Positions 17,380 through 26,821 of a DNA stretch of 64,000 nt are shown here, piece by piece; position 1 is the first letter of the stretch, and every line of letters starts with the position of its first letter. The DNA is from Psychromonas sp. SP041 (lineage in GTDB: Bacteria > Pseudomonadota > Gammaproteobacteria > Enterobacterales > Psychromonadaceae). The stretch lies in assembly GCF_000470315.2 (NCBI RefSeq), contig NZ_CBRF02000019.1:1-64000 (forward strand). The letters run 5' to 3'. The position numbers and the translations under genes were made by a program. The notes below the pieces were generated by a model. It was not told where the DNA came from. It did not search any database and saw only the letters and a program-made list of their open reading frames with translations.

Positions 17380-18024
17380 TTATTGCATCGCACGTAATAG
17401 GGTTAAGCAGTGTTGCCATTGTTCCGGAGTATTCGTATTTTCAAATCGAAATGCGTTTTCTTCTTTTTGATTAAACCCTTTTATATCAAGGGATTCAAGT
17501 AGGCGATACAAAGAACGGTGTTTTTTATTGGTGGTAGTAACAACGTCAGCTAAATAATCTAACAACGCTTGGTTTAATGTGAGCAACATAGGAAAGGTTG
17601 TTTTCTGATAGTAAACACCCTGCGGGATCGATAACTCAGTATTTGTTGTGTTTAATGTCAGAAAATACTGTAGTAAATAACGGCAGTCTTGTTCAGCTAA
17701 TAACGGCATGTCGACAGGAATAATAAACATTGCGTCATAATCATGATAAAGCTGCTTAGCACATGCCGCAATTCCTGCAATTGGGCCTAAGTCAGTTTGT
17801 TGATCAGCAATACAATCAAAGCCTTCATATTGTCCACTTACAAAGCAATCGTCGAACCCAACGCGATGTAATAGGTCAACGCTTCGTTCCAATAAAGTTT
17901 GTTGTGCAATAGTTAGCGTCGCTTTATCTCGCCCCATTCGTAATGACTGTCCACCCGCTAAAACAACACCTGCAATTTTCACATCAACACCTAATGATTT
18001 CCATACACTTTCATGCACTTCCAT
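17380..18024 (-). CDS. mobA: Molybdenum cofactor guanylyltransferase MobA
   Basis: A 214-aa enzyme that attaches GMP to molybdopterin to make the bis-MGD cofactor needed by NapA. The nucleotide motif LAGGQSLRMGRDKATL and PVDMPLL identify it. The start is uncertain: ATG at 18024 is the first sensible one, but a GTG 14 codons downstream (giving MKIAGVVLAGG) has AGG at a good distance and matches the usual short MobA N terminus. An extension to 18117 is unlikely. Confidence 0.9.
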   Translation of the reverse strand: MEVHESVWKSLGVDVKIAGVVLAGGQSLRMGRDKATLTIAQQTLLERSVDLLHRVGFDDCFVSGQYEGFDCIADQQTDLGPIAGIAACAKQLYHDYDAMFIIPVDMPLLAEQDCRYLLQYFLTLNTTNTELSIPQGVYYQKTTFPMLLTLNQALLDYLADVVTTTNKKHRSLYRLLESLDIKGFNQKEENAFRFENTNTPEQWQHCLTLLRAMQ

Positions 18025-18153
18025 ACTAAAAAATAAAACTATACTTACTTTGCTCTGTATCGCTATTAAATTGGAGCATTTCAATATCATACCAATCACG
18101 ATAAATAGCTTATTCAACGTTGTACATCGTTTAACTCGCTTTATACCATAAAC

Positions 18154-18179
18154 AAAAAAGGAGCTATAAGCCCCTTTTT
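18154..18179 (-). terminator. Intrinsic terminator of the nap operon
   Basis: Arms 18155-18165 and 18169-18179 (AAAAAGGAGCT) pair with one mismatch around a 3-nt loop, with a T run on both strands. On the minus strand it lies about 175 bp after napC and before mobA, so it separates the two transcripts. Confidence 0.75.
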
Positions 18180-18353
18180 ATTGATTAAAACACCAATTTT
18201 AGTATCTAAACCATTGTAACAACTACGTTGCTGATCTGTTCAACTATTTATTTAAGCTGAACAAATCATTGTTTTGAGAGTAATAAACATTGAGTCATCA
18301 ACACTAAATAATCAATTTACTCCGTACTCAATTGCCAAATAGAGTGTTACTTA

Positions 18354-18932
18354 TTACTGCCAGCCTTCAATACCTTTCATATCAGGTAATTGATGTGCAA
18401 TCCCTTTATGGCAGTCAACACAGGTTTTATCACCAGAGGCAAGCGCTGTTGAATGTTGGCTTACACTGCGTTTACCTTGTTCACTGAAGTCCATATATTC
18501 AAATTGATGACAATTACGACATTCTTGTGAATTATTTTCTTTCATTCGCTGCCATTCACGGTTAGCTAAATGAGCACGACGTGCTTTAAATTTCTCATCA
18601 GTATCGATTGTCCCCATTGCAAATGCGAACAATTCTTTTGATGCTTGTACTTTACGCACAATTTTATCAGTCCATTTATGTGGCACATGGCAATCAGAAC
18701 AAATAGCACGCACTCCTGAACGATTAGAATAGTGAATGGTTTCACGAATTTCTTTTACGATAGGCGCATGACAACCTGAACAAAAGGCTTCTGTATTAGT
18801 TGCCTCCATTCCAGTATTAAACCCACCCCAAAAGATAATGCCTCCTAGAAAACCAATGACCAGGATAAAGCCAAACGAGGCTGTTGAAGGTGACTTCATG
18901 ATCACCCATAAACGCTTTAATAGTTTAAGCAT
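18354..18932 (-). CDS. napC: Cytochrome c-type protein NapC
   Basis: A 192-aa membrane-anchored tetraheme cytochrome of the NapC/NirT family. It oxidises quinol and passes electrons to NapB and NapA. One N-terminal membrane anchor is at about 20-38. Four CXXCH sites are at 51-55, 78-82, 138-142 and 171-175. Last gene of napFDABC. No napG or napH is present, so NapC is the visible quinol route. Confidence 0.96.
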   Translation of the reverse strand: MLKLLKRLWVIMKSPSTASFGFILVIGFLGGIIFWGGFNTGMEATNTEAFCSGCHAPIVKEIRETIHYSNRSGVRAICSDCHVPHKWTDKIVRKVQASKELFAFAMGTIDTDEKFKARRAHLANREWQRMKENNSQECRNCHQFEYMDFSEQGKRSVSQHSTALASGDKTCVDCHKGIAHQLPDMKGIEGWQ

Positions 18933-18947
18933 ATTTTGTGCTCCTGC

Positions 18948-19415
18948 TTAGCGTAACGAATCAACCGGGGTAAATGTATTATCTACTAACGGCTTAGCAT
19001 CTGCCTGCGTTACGTGACACTGTAAGCAGAAGTAACGACGAGGTGACACATCTGACAATGTTGTACCTTCACGTGTAATAAAGTGCGTGACGCTTACTTT
19101 CGTTGCCCCCATCGCACCGGCATTTTTAAAGCTATGGCATGACAAACATTTATTCGCGTTTAAATTCACCTGATAACCTCGAATAGAGTGAGGAATTAAA
19201 GGCGGTTGTTGCACATAATTTCGATCAATCAAGTGTTGTTCACGTGGTACTTTTTTTAAAGCTTCTGCTTTATTTACATCTGAAACTTCAACTAAACCAC
19301 GTAACGAGGGCACGCCACCATTATGAGTTAAAACAACTTCTTCTGTGCTAAACACAGCAGGCGAAGAAAATGCGATGACAGAGGCAGTGAAGATCGCTGT
19401 TAATATTTTTTTCAT
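18948..19415 (-). CDS. napB: Nitrate reductase cytochrome c-type subunit NapB
   Basis: A 155-aa periplasmic diheme cytochrome that passes electrons to NapA. A signal peptide covers about residues 1-23. CXXCH sites are at 90-94 (CLSCH) and 130-134 (CLQCH). The start at 19415 (MKKILTAIF) has GGAG at a good distance and begins a proper signal peptide; a frame to 19496 would add 27 residues in front of it. Confidence 0.95.
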   Translation of the reverse strand: MKKILTAIFTASVIAFSSPAVFSTEEVVLTHNGGVPSLRGLVEVSDVNKAEALKKVPREQHLIDRNYVQQPPLIPHSIRGYQVNLNANKCLSCHSFKNAGAMGATKVSVTHFITREGTTLSDVSPRRYFCLQCHVTQADAKPLVDNTFTPVDSLR

Positions 19416-19533
19416 ACTCTTTCTCCATTTTGTTACAACTGATATGAATAAGTTATCCGTTGTAACAAAGTGCGCTAAATTTAAATAAGTGCTCAATCAT
19501 ATAATTAAGCGGCATTATAAATACCGCATTTAA

Positions 19534-22029
19534 TTAGGCTTTTTTAGTGATTTTAACGGCACATTTTTTATAGTCAGTTTGTTTTGACAATGGATCAGTT
19601 GCATCCAGCGTTATCTTATTGACTAACTGCTTTGCATCAAACCAAGGCATAAACACTAAGCCTTTAGGCGGACGGTTACGACCACGCGTTTCAACACGAG
19701 ACGTTAGCTCACCGCGTCTTGACGCCATCACAATTTGATCCCCGCGACGTAAGCCACGTTGTTGTGCATCATCAGGATGCATAAATACAACTGCATCTGG
19801 AAATGCTTTATACAATTCAGGTACACGTCTTGTCATCGAGCCTGAATGCCAATGCTCAAGTACACGTCCAGTGCTTAACCATAAGTCATATTCTTCATCT
19901 GGAGATTCTGCAGGTGGCTCGTAAGGTAAAGCAAAAATAACCGCTTTTTTGTCTGCATGCCCATAAAACTGGTAGCCGGTTCCTTTTTCTACATAAGGGT
20001 CAGAACCTTCTCTGAAACGCCATTGTGTTTCTTTACCGTTCACCACAGGCCAACGTAAGCCACGTTCTTCATGATATCTATCATAAGGTGCGAGATCATG
20101 ACCATGGCCACGTCCAAAACTTGCATACTCTTCGAATAAACCTTTATGAACGTAAAAGCCAAAATGACGCGCATCATCATTTAGTTGATCATCTTTGATT
20201 TCATCTAAGCTAAATGCATCAACATTGCCATTTCGATACAGTACGTCGTACATGGTTTTGCCTTTAACTTCTGGCATTTTAGCGATCAAATCTTCGCTCC
20301 AAACCTCTTCAATCTTGAATCGTTTAGCAAACTCCATCATTTGCCATAAATCAGACTGCGCACCTTCAGGCGCTTTAACTTGTTGATGCCATACTTGTGT
20401 ACGACGTTCGGCATTACCGTAAGCCCCCTCTTTTTCAACCCACATTGCTGTCGGTAAAATAAGGTCACCGAGTTGCGCCGTGACGGTTGGATACGGGTCT
20501 GATACCACAATAAAGTTCTCTGGATTTCTGTAACCCGGAATAACTTCTTCATTAATGTTGGCAGCCGCTTGCACATTGTTATTACACATCACCCAGTAAG
20601 CATTCAATTTGCCATCTTTTAACATACGGTTTTGTAAAACGGCATGATATCCAGGTTTAGCAGGAATAGTCCCTTCCGGTAATTTCCATAATTTTTCAGC
20701 GATAGCACGATGTTTAGGATTATTAACCACTAAATCTGCAGGCAAACGATGCGAGAACGTACCCACTTCACGAGCAGTACCACAAGCAGATGGCTGACCC
20801 GTTAAAGAAAACGGACCTGAACCTGGTTTTGATATTTTGCCTGTTAATAAATGCACGTTGTACATTAAGTTATTAGCCCACACACCACGAGTGTGTTGGT
20901 TAAAGCCCATGGTCCAGTATGACGTTACTTTAATGTTTGGATCAGCGTATATTTTGGCAAGTTTAATCAGTTTATCAGCAGGTACGCCTGACATTTTTTC
21001 AGCATACTCGACATCAAATTCAGAAACATAATCAGCAAACTCTTCAAATGACATTGGCGTTGAAGCACCTGAGTCAGGATTTTTAGCCGCCGCTTGTAAA
21101 GGATTAGTAGGACGTAAGCCATAACCAATATCTGTAGTACCTTTACGGAAATTAATGTGTTTTTTGATAAAGTCTTTATCAACCGCATCATTTTTAATAA
21201 TGTAATTTGCAATAAAGTTAAGAATCGCTAAATCAGTTTGAGGCGTGAAAATCATCCCGTTATCTGCAAGCTCAAAAGAACGATGCGTATAGGTAGATAA
21301 TACATGCACGCGTACATCGGGATTACTTAAGCGACGATCGGTTAAGCGCGACCATAGAATTGGATGCATCTCTGCCATGTTTGATCCCCATAAGACAAAG
21401 GCATCAGCATTTTCAAGATCATCATAACAACCCATTGGCTCATCAATACCAAAGGTACGCATAAACCCACCTACGGCAGAGGCCATACAATGACGCGCAT
21501 TAGGATCTAAATTATTACTGCGAAAACCTGCTTTTAATAGTTTACTCGCAGCATAACCTTCCATCACAGTCCATTGACCAGAACCGAACATACCTACTGA
21601 CGTTGGCCCTTTCTTTTTTAAAGCGGCTTTAAATTTTTCAGCCATGATGTCAAAAGCTTCATCCCAAGAGATAGGTTCAAACTCGCCTTCTTTATCATAG
21701 ACGCCATTGGTCATTCTTAATAAGGGGGTTGTTAAGCGGTCTTTACCGTACATTATTTTAGAAAGAAAATAGCCTTTTACACAGTTAAGTCCTTTATTAA
21801 CAGGTGCTTCTGGATCACCTTGTGTAGCGACCACTCTGCCATTTTGTGTCCCTACTAGCACACCACAACCTGTACCACAAAATCGACATGGCGCTTTATC
21901 CCATTTGATTTTAGTAGCATCTTTACTGGCAATAATATTGCTCGCAGAGACAGGTAATGCAATGCCTGCTGCCGTTGCTGCAGCAGCCACTGCTTGTGCT
22001 TTCATAAAATCACGTCTGGTAAATTTCAT
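19534..22029 (-). CDS. napA: Periplasmic nitrate reductase catalytic subunit NapA
   Basis: An 831-aa molybdoenzyme that reduces nitrate to nitrite in the periplasm. A Tat signal (RRDFMKA, cleavage after about residue 29) sends it out folded. Cys48, 51, 55 and 83 bind the [4Fe-4S] cluster, Lys85 is the conserved electron-transfer lysine, and Cys181 (ARHCMAS) is the molybdenum ligand. The length is normal and the frame intact. Its ATG overlaps the napD stop (ATGA). Confidence 0.98.
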   Translation of the reverse strand: MKFTRRDFMKAQAVAAAATAAGIALPVSASNIIASKDATKIKWDKAPCRFCGTGCGVLVGTQNGRVVATQGDPEAPVNKGLNCVKGYFLSKIMYGKDRLTTPLLRMTNGVYDKEGEFEPISWDEAFDIMAEKFKAALKKKGPTSVGMFGSGQWTVMEGYAASKLLKAGFRSNNLDPNARHCMASAVGGFMRTFGIDEPMGCYDDLENADAFVLWGSNMAEMHPILWSRLTDRRLSNPDVRVHVLSTYTHRSFELADNGMIFTPQTDLAILNFIANYIIKNDAVDKDFIKKHINFRKGTTDIGYGLRPTNPLQAAAKNPDSGASTPMSFEEFADYVSEFDVEYAEKMSGVPADKLIKLAKIYADPNIKVTSYWTMGFNQHTRGVWANNLMYNVHLLTGKISKPGSGPFSLTGQPSACGTAREVGTFSHRLPADLVVNNPKHRAIAEKLWKLPEGTIPAKPGYHAVLQNRMLKDGKLNAYWVMCNNNVQAAANINEEVIPGYRNPENFIVVSDPYPTVTAQLGDLILPTAMWVEKEGAYGNAERRTQVWHQQVKAPEGAQSDLWQMMEFAKRFKIEEVWSEDLIAKMPEVKGKTMYDVLYRNGNVDAFSLDEIKDDQLNDDARHFGFYVHKGLFEEYASFGRGHGHDLAPYDRYHEERGLRWPVVNGKETQWRFREGSDPYVEKGTGYQFYGHADKKAVIFALPYEPPAESPDEEYDLWLSTGRVLEHWHSGSMTRRVPELYKAFPDAVVFMHPDDAQQRGLRRGDQIVMASRRGELTSRVETRGRNRPPKGLVFMPWFDAKQLVNKITLDATDPLSKQTDYKKCAVKITKKA

Positions 22030-22301
22030 TGTGCTTCCTCGCTGTTATTTTGCGTAGATTGTTCAAACTCATGGTAAACAAGACTCGTATGTACAACGCC
22101 GTCTATGTCATTAATATTATCAATACACTTCATTATTTCTCGTTGGTTTGCAGCTTCTATCACTACAATGGCTTTACCTTTTTCAGTGACCGTGACCAAT
22201 TCCGCTTGTTGTGACTCTTCAATGCAAGTTTTAAGGTTTGATATATTTTCAGGCTTAACATGAACAATTAAGCTCGATATATGCAATTCATCTGTTCTCA
22301 T
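22026..22301 (-). CDS. napD: NapD, Tat chaperone for NapA
   Basis: A 91-aa cytoplasmic chaperone that binds the NapA signal peptide and holds back export until the cofactor is in. The NapD fold is recognisable from [15 protein letters not shown] near the N terminus and [14 protein letters not shown] near the C terminus. Coupled to napA by a 4-nt overlap. Confidence 0.92.
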   Translation of the reverse strand: MRTDELHISSLIVHVKPENISNLKTCIEESQQAELVTVTEKGKAIVVIEAANQREIMKCIDNINDIDGVVHTSLVYHEFEQSTQNNSEEAQ

Positions 22302-22356
22302 TTACTTTCCTCATTGACTGTCTTCACCTTTCCCTTACCTAACTTTCTATTTTTAT

Positions 22357-22374
22357 TGCCATCATCTGATGGCA
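22357..22374 (-). other. Intercistronic hairpin between napF and napD
   Basis: TGCCATCA (22357-22364) and TGATGGCA (22367-22374) form a perfect 8-bp stem directly after the napF stop. No U tract follows on the minus strand, so it is more likely an mRNA-processing or stability element than a terminator. Confidence 0.5.
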
Positions 22375-22857
22375 TCATCTACTTTCTTCAATATTAATTG
22401 CGCTTGTTGGGCAAGGTGAAAAGCAGGCGCCACAGCCATTACACTTTTCTAAATCAATTTCTGGAACTGCATTAATGCCAATTTTAAAATGTAGCGCTTC
22501 TTCAGGACAACTTTCCCCACAACTTCTGCAATACACGTTTTCAAGTGCTAAACAGGCATCGCTAATCACTGCTTTTTTATGCCAAGCTTGCTCTGTTATT
22601 GGTGTAAAAATATCTTCTTGGCAACTTTCAGCACATTTGCCGCAAAAGGTGCACTCTCCCAATGAGAAATCAATCACAGGGAAACCACCGTCTCCTTTTA
22701 AGATAATATTTTCAGGGCAACTTGTTATGCAGTGTCCACATTGAGTACAGCTATCCAAAAATTGCTGTTTGTCATCAATCCACGGCATTAAATTATTAAT
22801 AATAAGCTCAGATTTACGTCGAAATAAATTGCGCTTTTGCATGTCAACCATAGGCAT
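22375..22857 (-). CDS. napF: Ferredoxin-type protein NapF
   Basis: A 160-aa cytoplasmic Fe-S protein implicated in loading or maturation of NapA. Cysteine clusters are CTQCGHCITSCP, CTFCGKCAESC, the partial set CRSCGESCP, and CNGCGACFSPCP. First gene of napFDABC, about 85 bp after a perfect FNR box. The start is not certain: ATGs at 22857, 22851 and 22842 are all possible and no strong ribosome site is visible. Confidence 0.93.
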   Translation of the reverse strand: MPMVDMQKRNLFRRKSELIINNLMPWIDDKQQFLDSCTQCGHCITSCPENIILKGDGGFPVIDFSLGECTFCGKCAESCQEDIFTPITEQAWHKKAVISDACLALENVYCRSCGESCPEEALHFKIGINAVPEIDLEKCNGCGACFSPCPTSAINIEESR

Positions 22858-22910
22858 AAAATAAATGTTAATTTAATGTAAAATAAGATAAGTGTAACTG
22901 TAGCAGAACT

Positions 22911-22920
22911 ATTTTATGAA
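22911..22920 (-). promoter_or_regulatory. Likely -10 region of the napF promoter
   Basis: On the minus strand, TTCATAAAAT lies at the spacing expected for a class II FNR-dependent promoter relative to the FNR box upstream. Inferred from spacing, not from a strong consensus. Confidence 0.45.
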
Positions 22921-22941
22921 GTGAGACTGATTGGATGTTGC

Positions 22942-22955
22942 TTGATTTGGATCAA
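22942..22955 (-). promoter_or_regulatory. FNR binding site upstream of napF
   Basis: TTGATTTGGATCAA matches the FNR consensus TTGAT-N4-ATCAA exactly. It lies 85 bp upstream of the napF start. It is palindromic but serves the minus-strand nap operon, since the other neighbour (moaA) ends here. It indicates anaerobic activation of nitrate reductase. Confidence 0.85.
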
Positions 22956-22979
22956 GTGAATTTATGAGGTATTTAGACA

Positions 22980-22999
22980 TTCTCCGCAAAAGCGGAGAA
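22980..22999 (-). terminator. Hairpin after moaA
   Basis: TTCTCCGC and GCGGAGAA form a perfect 8-bp stem with an AAAA loop, 20 bp after the moaA stop. There is no T run on the minus strand (AATGTC follows). It could be a Rho-assisted or weak terminator that insulates the napF promoter. Confidence 0.5.
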
Positions 23000-23018
23000 A
23001 TTATAAGCAAATGAGTAA

Positions 23019-23996
23019 CTAACCGCCGATAGACGCTAAGTGAGGAGTACCGCCTGTTAACCCTAGATCAAGAAAGTGTGAGGATTTCTTTTCTTTTAAA
23101 GCGGCTAAAATAGTCGATTTTAACTCTGCTTTATCAGCACTATTTTGTAACAAGTGGCGAAGATCAACGCCATCTTCACCAAATAAACAAAGGTGTAAAC
23201 GTCCAACAGCAGAAACACGTAATCGATTACAATTATCACAAAAATCTTTACTGTAAGGCATTATTAAACCGATCTCTCCCAAATAATCAGGATGTGAAAA
23301 AACTTCCGCAGGGCCATCGTTAGCATGTCGCGTTTTTTGAACCCATTGTTGACTTAGTAAGACATCTTTAATGCTTTGACCAGAGAGATGATACCGATTA
23401 AAAAACTCTGCATTATCATCGGTCTGCATTAACTCAATAAATCTGAGTTGTATTGGTTGTTTTTTTATCCAAGTTAAAAATGTACTGAGGTCGTTATCAT
23501 TTAACCCTTTCATTAATACACTGTTCACTTTGACTTGTTCAAAGCCCGCAGTAATACAAGCATCAACACCTTCCATTACTTTATGGAAAATATTTTTACC
23601 CGTAATAAGATTAAAAGTATTGGCATCCAAGCTATCTATACTGACGTTAATGGCACTTAGTCCAGCTTCAAACCAATCTTCGGCATGTTTACTTAAATTA
23701 AACCCATTAGTGGTTGTCACCACCTTCTTAATACCATCAGTATTCGCTATCTGTTCGATGATATTAGGGAAGTCTTTACGTAAACTCGGTTCTCCACCTG
23801 TAATTCTCACTTTACTGGTGCCTAATTCTGCAAAAGCATTAATTAGGTTTTGTATTTCATTTTGTGACAAAAATTGCTTTTGATGAGTACGTTGGTAGCC
23901 ATCTGGCAAACAATAATTACATTTGAAATTACACTCATCAGTAATAGATAAGCGTAAGTATTCAAATTTTCGATGATACTTATCAACTAGTTGCAT
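23019..23996 (-). CDS. moaA: GTP 3',8-cyclase MoaA
   Basis: A 325-aa radical SAM enzyme that starts molybdopterin synthesis from GTP. The SAM cluster motif CNFKCNYC is at 22-29. A second cluster motif (CDNCNRLR, then CLFGE) is near the C terminus, which ends in the conserved Gly-Gly. The start at 23996 (MQLVDKYHRKF) has AAGGA seven bases upstream; a 12-residue longer form is less likely. Divergent from the sensor kinase gene. Confidence 0.95.
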   Translation of the reverse strand: MQLVDKYHRKFEYLRLSITDECNFKCNYCLPDGYQRTHQKQFLSQNEIQNLINAFAELGTSKVRITGGEPSLRKDFPNIIEQIANTDGIKKVVTTTNGFNLSKHAEDWFEAGLSAINVSIDSLDANTFNLITGKNIFHKVMEGVDACITAGFEQVKVNSVLMKGLNDNDLSTFLTWIKKQPIQLRFIELMQTDDNAEFFNRYHLSGQSIKDVLLSQQWVQKTRHANDGPAEVFSHPDYLGEIGLIMPYSKDFCDNCNRLRVSAVGRLHLCLFGEDGVDLRHLLQNSADKAELKSTILAALKEKKSSHFLDLGLTGGTPHLASIGG

Positions 23997-24071
23997 GGTC
24001 AGTTCCTTTCCAAACACGGGAGGCAAACCCATTTCTAAGTTTACCCTTCTTAACCATTTATCAGTTAAGCG

Positions 24072-24119
24072 GCTTATATCGCATATTTAAAAAAATATGT
24101 TAAAGTTAGCGATATAAGC
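24072..24119. promoter_or_regulatory. Palindrome between moaA and the sensor kinase gene
   Basis: GCTTATATCGC (24072-24082) is repeated as an exact inverse at 24109-24119. Inside it, CATATTT and AAATATG also pair, so the whole can form a long interrupted hairpin. It lies in a divergent promoter region. The arms resemble ModE half-sites but point the opposite way, so a regulator cannot be named. Confidence 0.5.
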
Positions 24120-24216
24120 TCGGAGCTAAATTAAATATAAATGACATAAGCCTCCTTTAATAACGGAAACTCAATCAACATGTTACCTACAATTCTTAAC
24201 TATGTCTTAACTATGT

Positions 24217-25917
24217 ATGAAGATTAATCTACTATTTCATTCACTTTCTATTACGAAAGTGATTACAACGATCGCTTTACTGATATTAATCATATCAGGA
24301 TCTCATATTTTTATTTTCCTTACGACAACGCATAGCCAAAATATTAATAGGGAAGCAATTAAAAATTTGGTTATTCTCAAACATGAAACCCAAAACTTCA
24401 TCAACATGAAGAAAGTCGATCGCAATGACATCGTTACTTCGTTTAATAAGTTCTCACCACGGCTTGCGAATAAGTTACTCGAAAAGAAATTTTTTGATGT
24501 TACTCATATTTCCACGGCAAACACAGAGCTAAAGTTTCAATTATTAACACTACAAGAAAAATTCAGTGAACTCTCAGATGCTAAACTAGACATACAACTA
24601 GAAAATTTAGTCGATAACATTATGTTGACGGTGAAACAGTATGACCTCCTGTTAGAAAAAGAAGCGTCGGTTATCTTCATTTCTCAAATAGTCGTCTTTT
24701 TATTTATATTACTTATTTCATTATTTCTATTAGTTTATTGCCGTCGATACATAGTCACACCACTTAATCAATTAGAAGAAAATGTTCTGTCAATTTCTAA
24801 CCATCATTTTAATGTTGAGTTTTTAGATCATTCAAACGAAATTGGTGTACTTTCAACGGGTTTAAAAAGCATGTCAGCAGAGCTTGAGTCTTTAATTGCG
24901 GCCATGCAAAAGAAAGTGTTCGATAAAAAAACTGAATTAGAAAGTGCCAATGAAAGTATTCAATTCTTATTCACTATTTCTCAAAAGCTAAGTACGGTTA
25001 AATTAACTCACCCTATTATTATTGAAGCGTTAAACGCATTAGCAAAACAAACTAACCTGACAAAATTATGTTTAGAACTTGTAAACGGTGTGCAGATAGA
25101 CAGTGACTATGGCTGTGCAACTGAAAATCAAAATAACAAACGTATCCCTATTATTATTAATGGCGAACCTTATGGTTATTTAAACTATATTCAAGCAATC
25201 GCAACAGATGAAAACACATCTATCATCGTTAGCTTTAGCAGCTTGTTAGCCCGTGCTTTATATCAAGAAGAATACAGCTTACAAGAACAAAAACTATTAT
25301 TAATGGATGAGCGAGGTGTTATTGCTCGTGAGCTCCATGACTCTATCGCACAGGCCCTTTCATTCCTTAAAATACAATGTACGGTATTAAATCGTCAAAT
25401 TGATTCAAATGCCGACAGTGAACAAGTTAAAAGCTCAGTAGGTAATATTAAAGAAGCGGTTACCGATGCTTATGTGCAACTTCGTTCATTACTTTCTACT
25501 TTCAGATTAAACATCAGTGTTTCTGACTTTAAAGAAGCGGTGTTAATCATGACGTCTCAATTACAAAAACAAACAGCAGCAAAAATCCAATTAGGATTAT
25601 TTGAATCCAACTTCCAAACCCATGCCAATCAACATATACATTTATTACAAATAATAAGAGAAGCCATAATAAATGCGATGAAACATGCAAATTGTGACAA
25701 CATTGTTATTAATTGTGTGGTTATTGACCAAAAAATTGCAACACAAAAGGTTATTATTACTATTTGTGACGATGGTGTAGGAATAGAAGAAAAACCAGGT
25801 AAAGATAACCATTATGGAATAGAAATCATGAACCAAAGAGCAAATGAGCTCAATGGTATATTAGAAATCAAAAACTTACCCGTCGGCACAGAAATAAAAC
25901 TTATATTTGAAATTTAG
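24217..25917 (+). CDS. narQ: NarQ-like nitrate/nitrite sensor histidine kinase
   Basis: A 566-aa membrane kinase, the same length as E. coli NarQ. Membrane segments at about 14-36 and 154-175 flank a periplasmic domain. HAMP (about 176-230), a GAF-like linker and a HisKA_3 domain follow, with the phospho-acceptor His374 in ARELHDSIAQAL, then an ATPase domain (REAIINAMKHA, CDDGVGI). The narP-like gene is 107 bp downstream. The P-box that binds nitrate is poorly conserved: the region at 41-59 (NINREAIKNLVILK) has Asn50 where NarQ has the nitrate-binding Arg. The input signal may therefore differ. The symbol is by context and architecture. Confidence 0.8.
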   Translation: MKINLLFHSLSITKVITTIALLILIISGSHIFIFLTTTHSQNINREAIKNLVILKHETQNFINMKKVDRNDIVTSFNKFSPRLANKLLEKKFFDVTHISTANTELKFQLLTLQEKFSELSDAKLDIQLENLVDNIMLTVKQYDLLLEKEASVIFISQIVVFLFILLISLFLLVYCRRYIVTPLNQLEENVLSISNHHFNVEFLDHSNEIGVLSTGLKSMSAELESLIAAMQKKVFDKKTELESANESIQFLFTISQKLSTVKLTHPIIIEALNALAKQTNLTKLCLELVNGVQIDSDYGCATENQNNKRIPIIINGEPYGYLNYIQAIATDENTSIIVSFSSLLARALYQEEYSLQEQKLLLMDERGVIARELHDSIAQALSFLKIQCTVLNRQIDSNADSEQVKSSVGNIKEAVTDAYVQLRSLLSTFRLNISVSDFKEAVLIMTSQLQKQTAAKIQLGLFESNFQTHANQHIHLLQIIREAIINAMKHANCDNIVINCVVIDQKIATQKVIITICDDGVGIEEKPGKDNHYGIEIMNQRANELNGILEIKNLPVGTEIKLIFEI

Positions 25918-26024
25918 CTTTTTATTAAAAAATCATTTATATTTCATGTTTATTATTTTCTTAAATTCACATTTATACTGATTTAGTATGTTTAATTTAA
26001 ATATTACCAGTAAAGGAATCACAA

Positions 26025-26660
26025 ATGAGCAATGTATCTACCGTTATTGTTGTTGATGACCATCCCCTTATGCGCAAAGGCATTACACAACTATTAAGTA
26101 TTGACCCGAACTTTGTTGTTATCGACGAAGCGACCAATGGTATCGAAGCTGTCAGCATGGTAAAGAAACAACACCCTGATATGGTGTTGTTAGATTTAAA
26201 CATGAAAGCGGTTTCCGGTTTAGAAACGCTTAAAGCATTACGAAATGATGGTATCACCAGTAAAATTGTTATTTTAACGGTATCTGATGCTAAACAAGAT
26301 GTTATTTCATTAATCAACCAAGGGGCTGACGGTTACTTATTAAAAGATACCGATCCAGAAATCTTATTGGATAGCTTACACCGTATCCAACAAGGTAAAT
26401 TAGTGGTGAGTGAAGGTTTAACACAATATTTAGATTGTTTAGATCAAGAAAACAACATTAGAGAGAAAATCGCGACATTAACACGCCGTGAAAATCAAAT
26501 CATGGAAGAAATTTCACGAGGATTAAGTAACAAAGAAATTTCTGAAAATCTTAATATTTCAGAAGGGACTGTAAAAGTACACGTTAAAAGCTTACTTAAA
26601 AAATTAGCAATTAAGTCTCGTGTTGAAGCAGCAGTATTATTCTTAGAGCAACCCAAGTAA
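26025..26660 (+). CDS. narP: NarP/NarL family response regulator
   Basis: A 211-aa response regulator with a receiver domain (acidic pair Asp11/Asp12, phospho-acceptor Asp57 in LLDLNM, Lys in LLKD) and a LuxR-type helix-turn-helix (about 148-205, with LTRRENQIM and GLSNKEISENLNISEGTVKV). AAAGGA lies upstream of the ATG. Paired with the kinase gene just upstream. It probably controls nap and related anaerobic genes, but I could not find convincing 7-2-7 sites. Confidence 0.9.
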   Translation: MSNVSTVIVVDDHPLMRKGITQLLSIDPNFVVIDEATNGIEAVSMVKKQHPDMVLLDLNMKAVSGLETLKALRNDGITSKIVILTVSDAKQDVISLINQGADGYLLKDTDPEILLDSLHRIQQGKLVVSEGLTQYLDCLDQENNIREKIATLTRRENQIMEEISRGLSNKEISENLNISEGTVKVHVKSLLKKLAIKSRVEAAVLFLEQPK

Positions 26661-26728
26661 TAAACGCTCACATTAGAAAGTAAATCGGTGTTATGAAATA
26701 ACATATAGCGATATTATCTCAGCTAAAT

Positions 26729-26767
26729 AACCTTTATTTTGGTAAACTCCCGAAATAAAGGTTTTTT
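26729..26767 (+). terminator. Intrinsic terminator after narP
   Basis: AACCTTTATTT (26729-26739) pairs perfectly with 26753-26763 around a 13-nt loop, followed by a T run at 26762-26767. Confidence 0.85.
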
Positions 26768-26821
26768 GCTTTTGTTCGTTTACTATTCTGTTTGTTAATG
26801 CACCGAGAATACAAAAAATTT

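Noticed and set aside
24072-24119. ModE operator
   Set aside because: The arms contain CGATATA-type blocks but with CG on the inner side, opposite to the consensus, and the spacing is too long.
24033-24216. Moco riboswitch upstream of moaA
   Set aside because: I could not recognise the conserved riboswitch core; only a palindrome is evident. A covariance search would decide.
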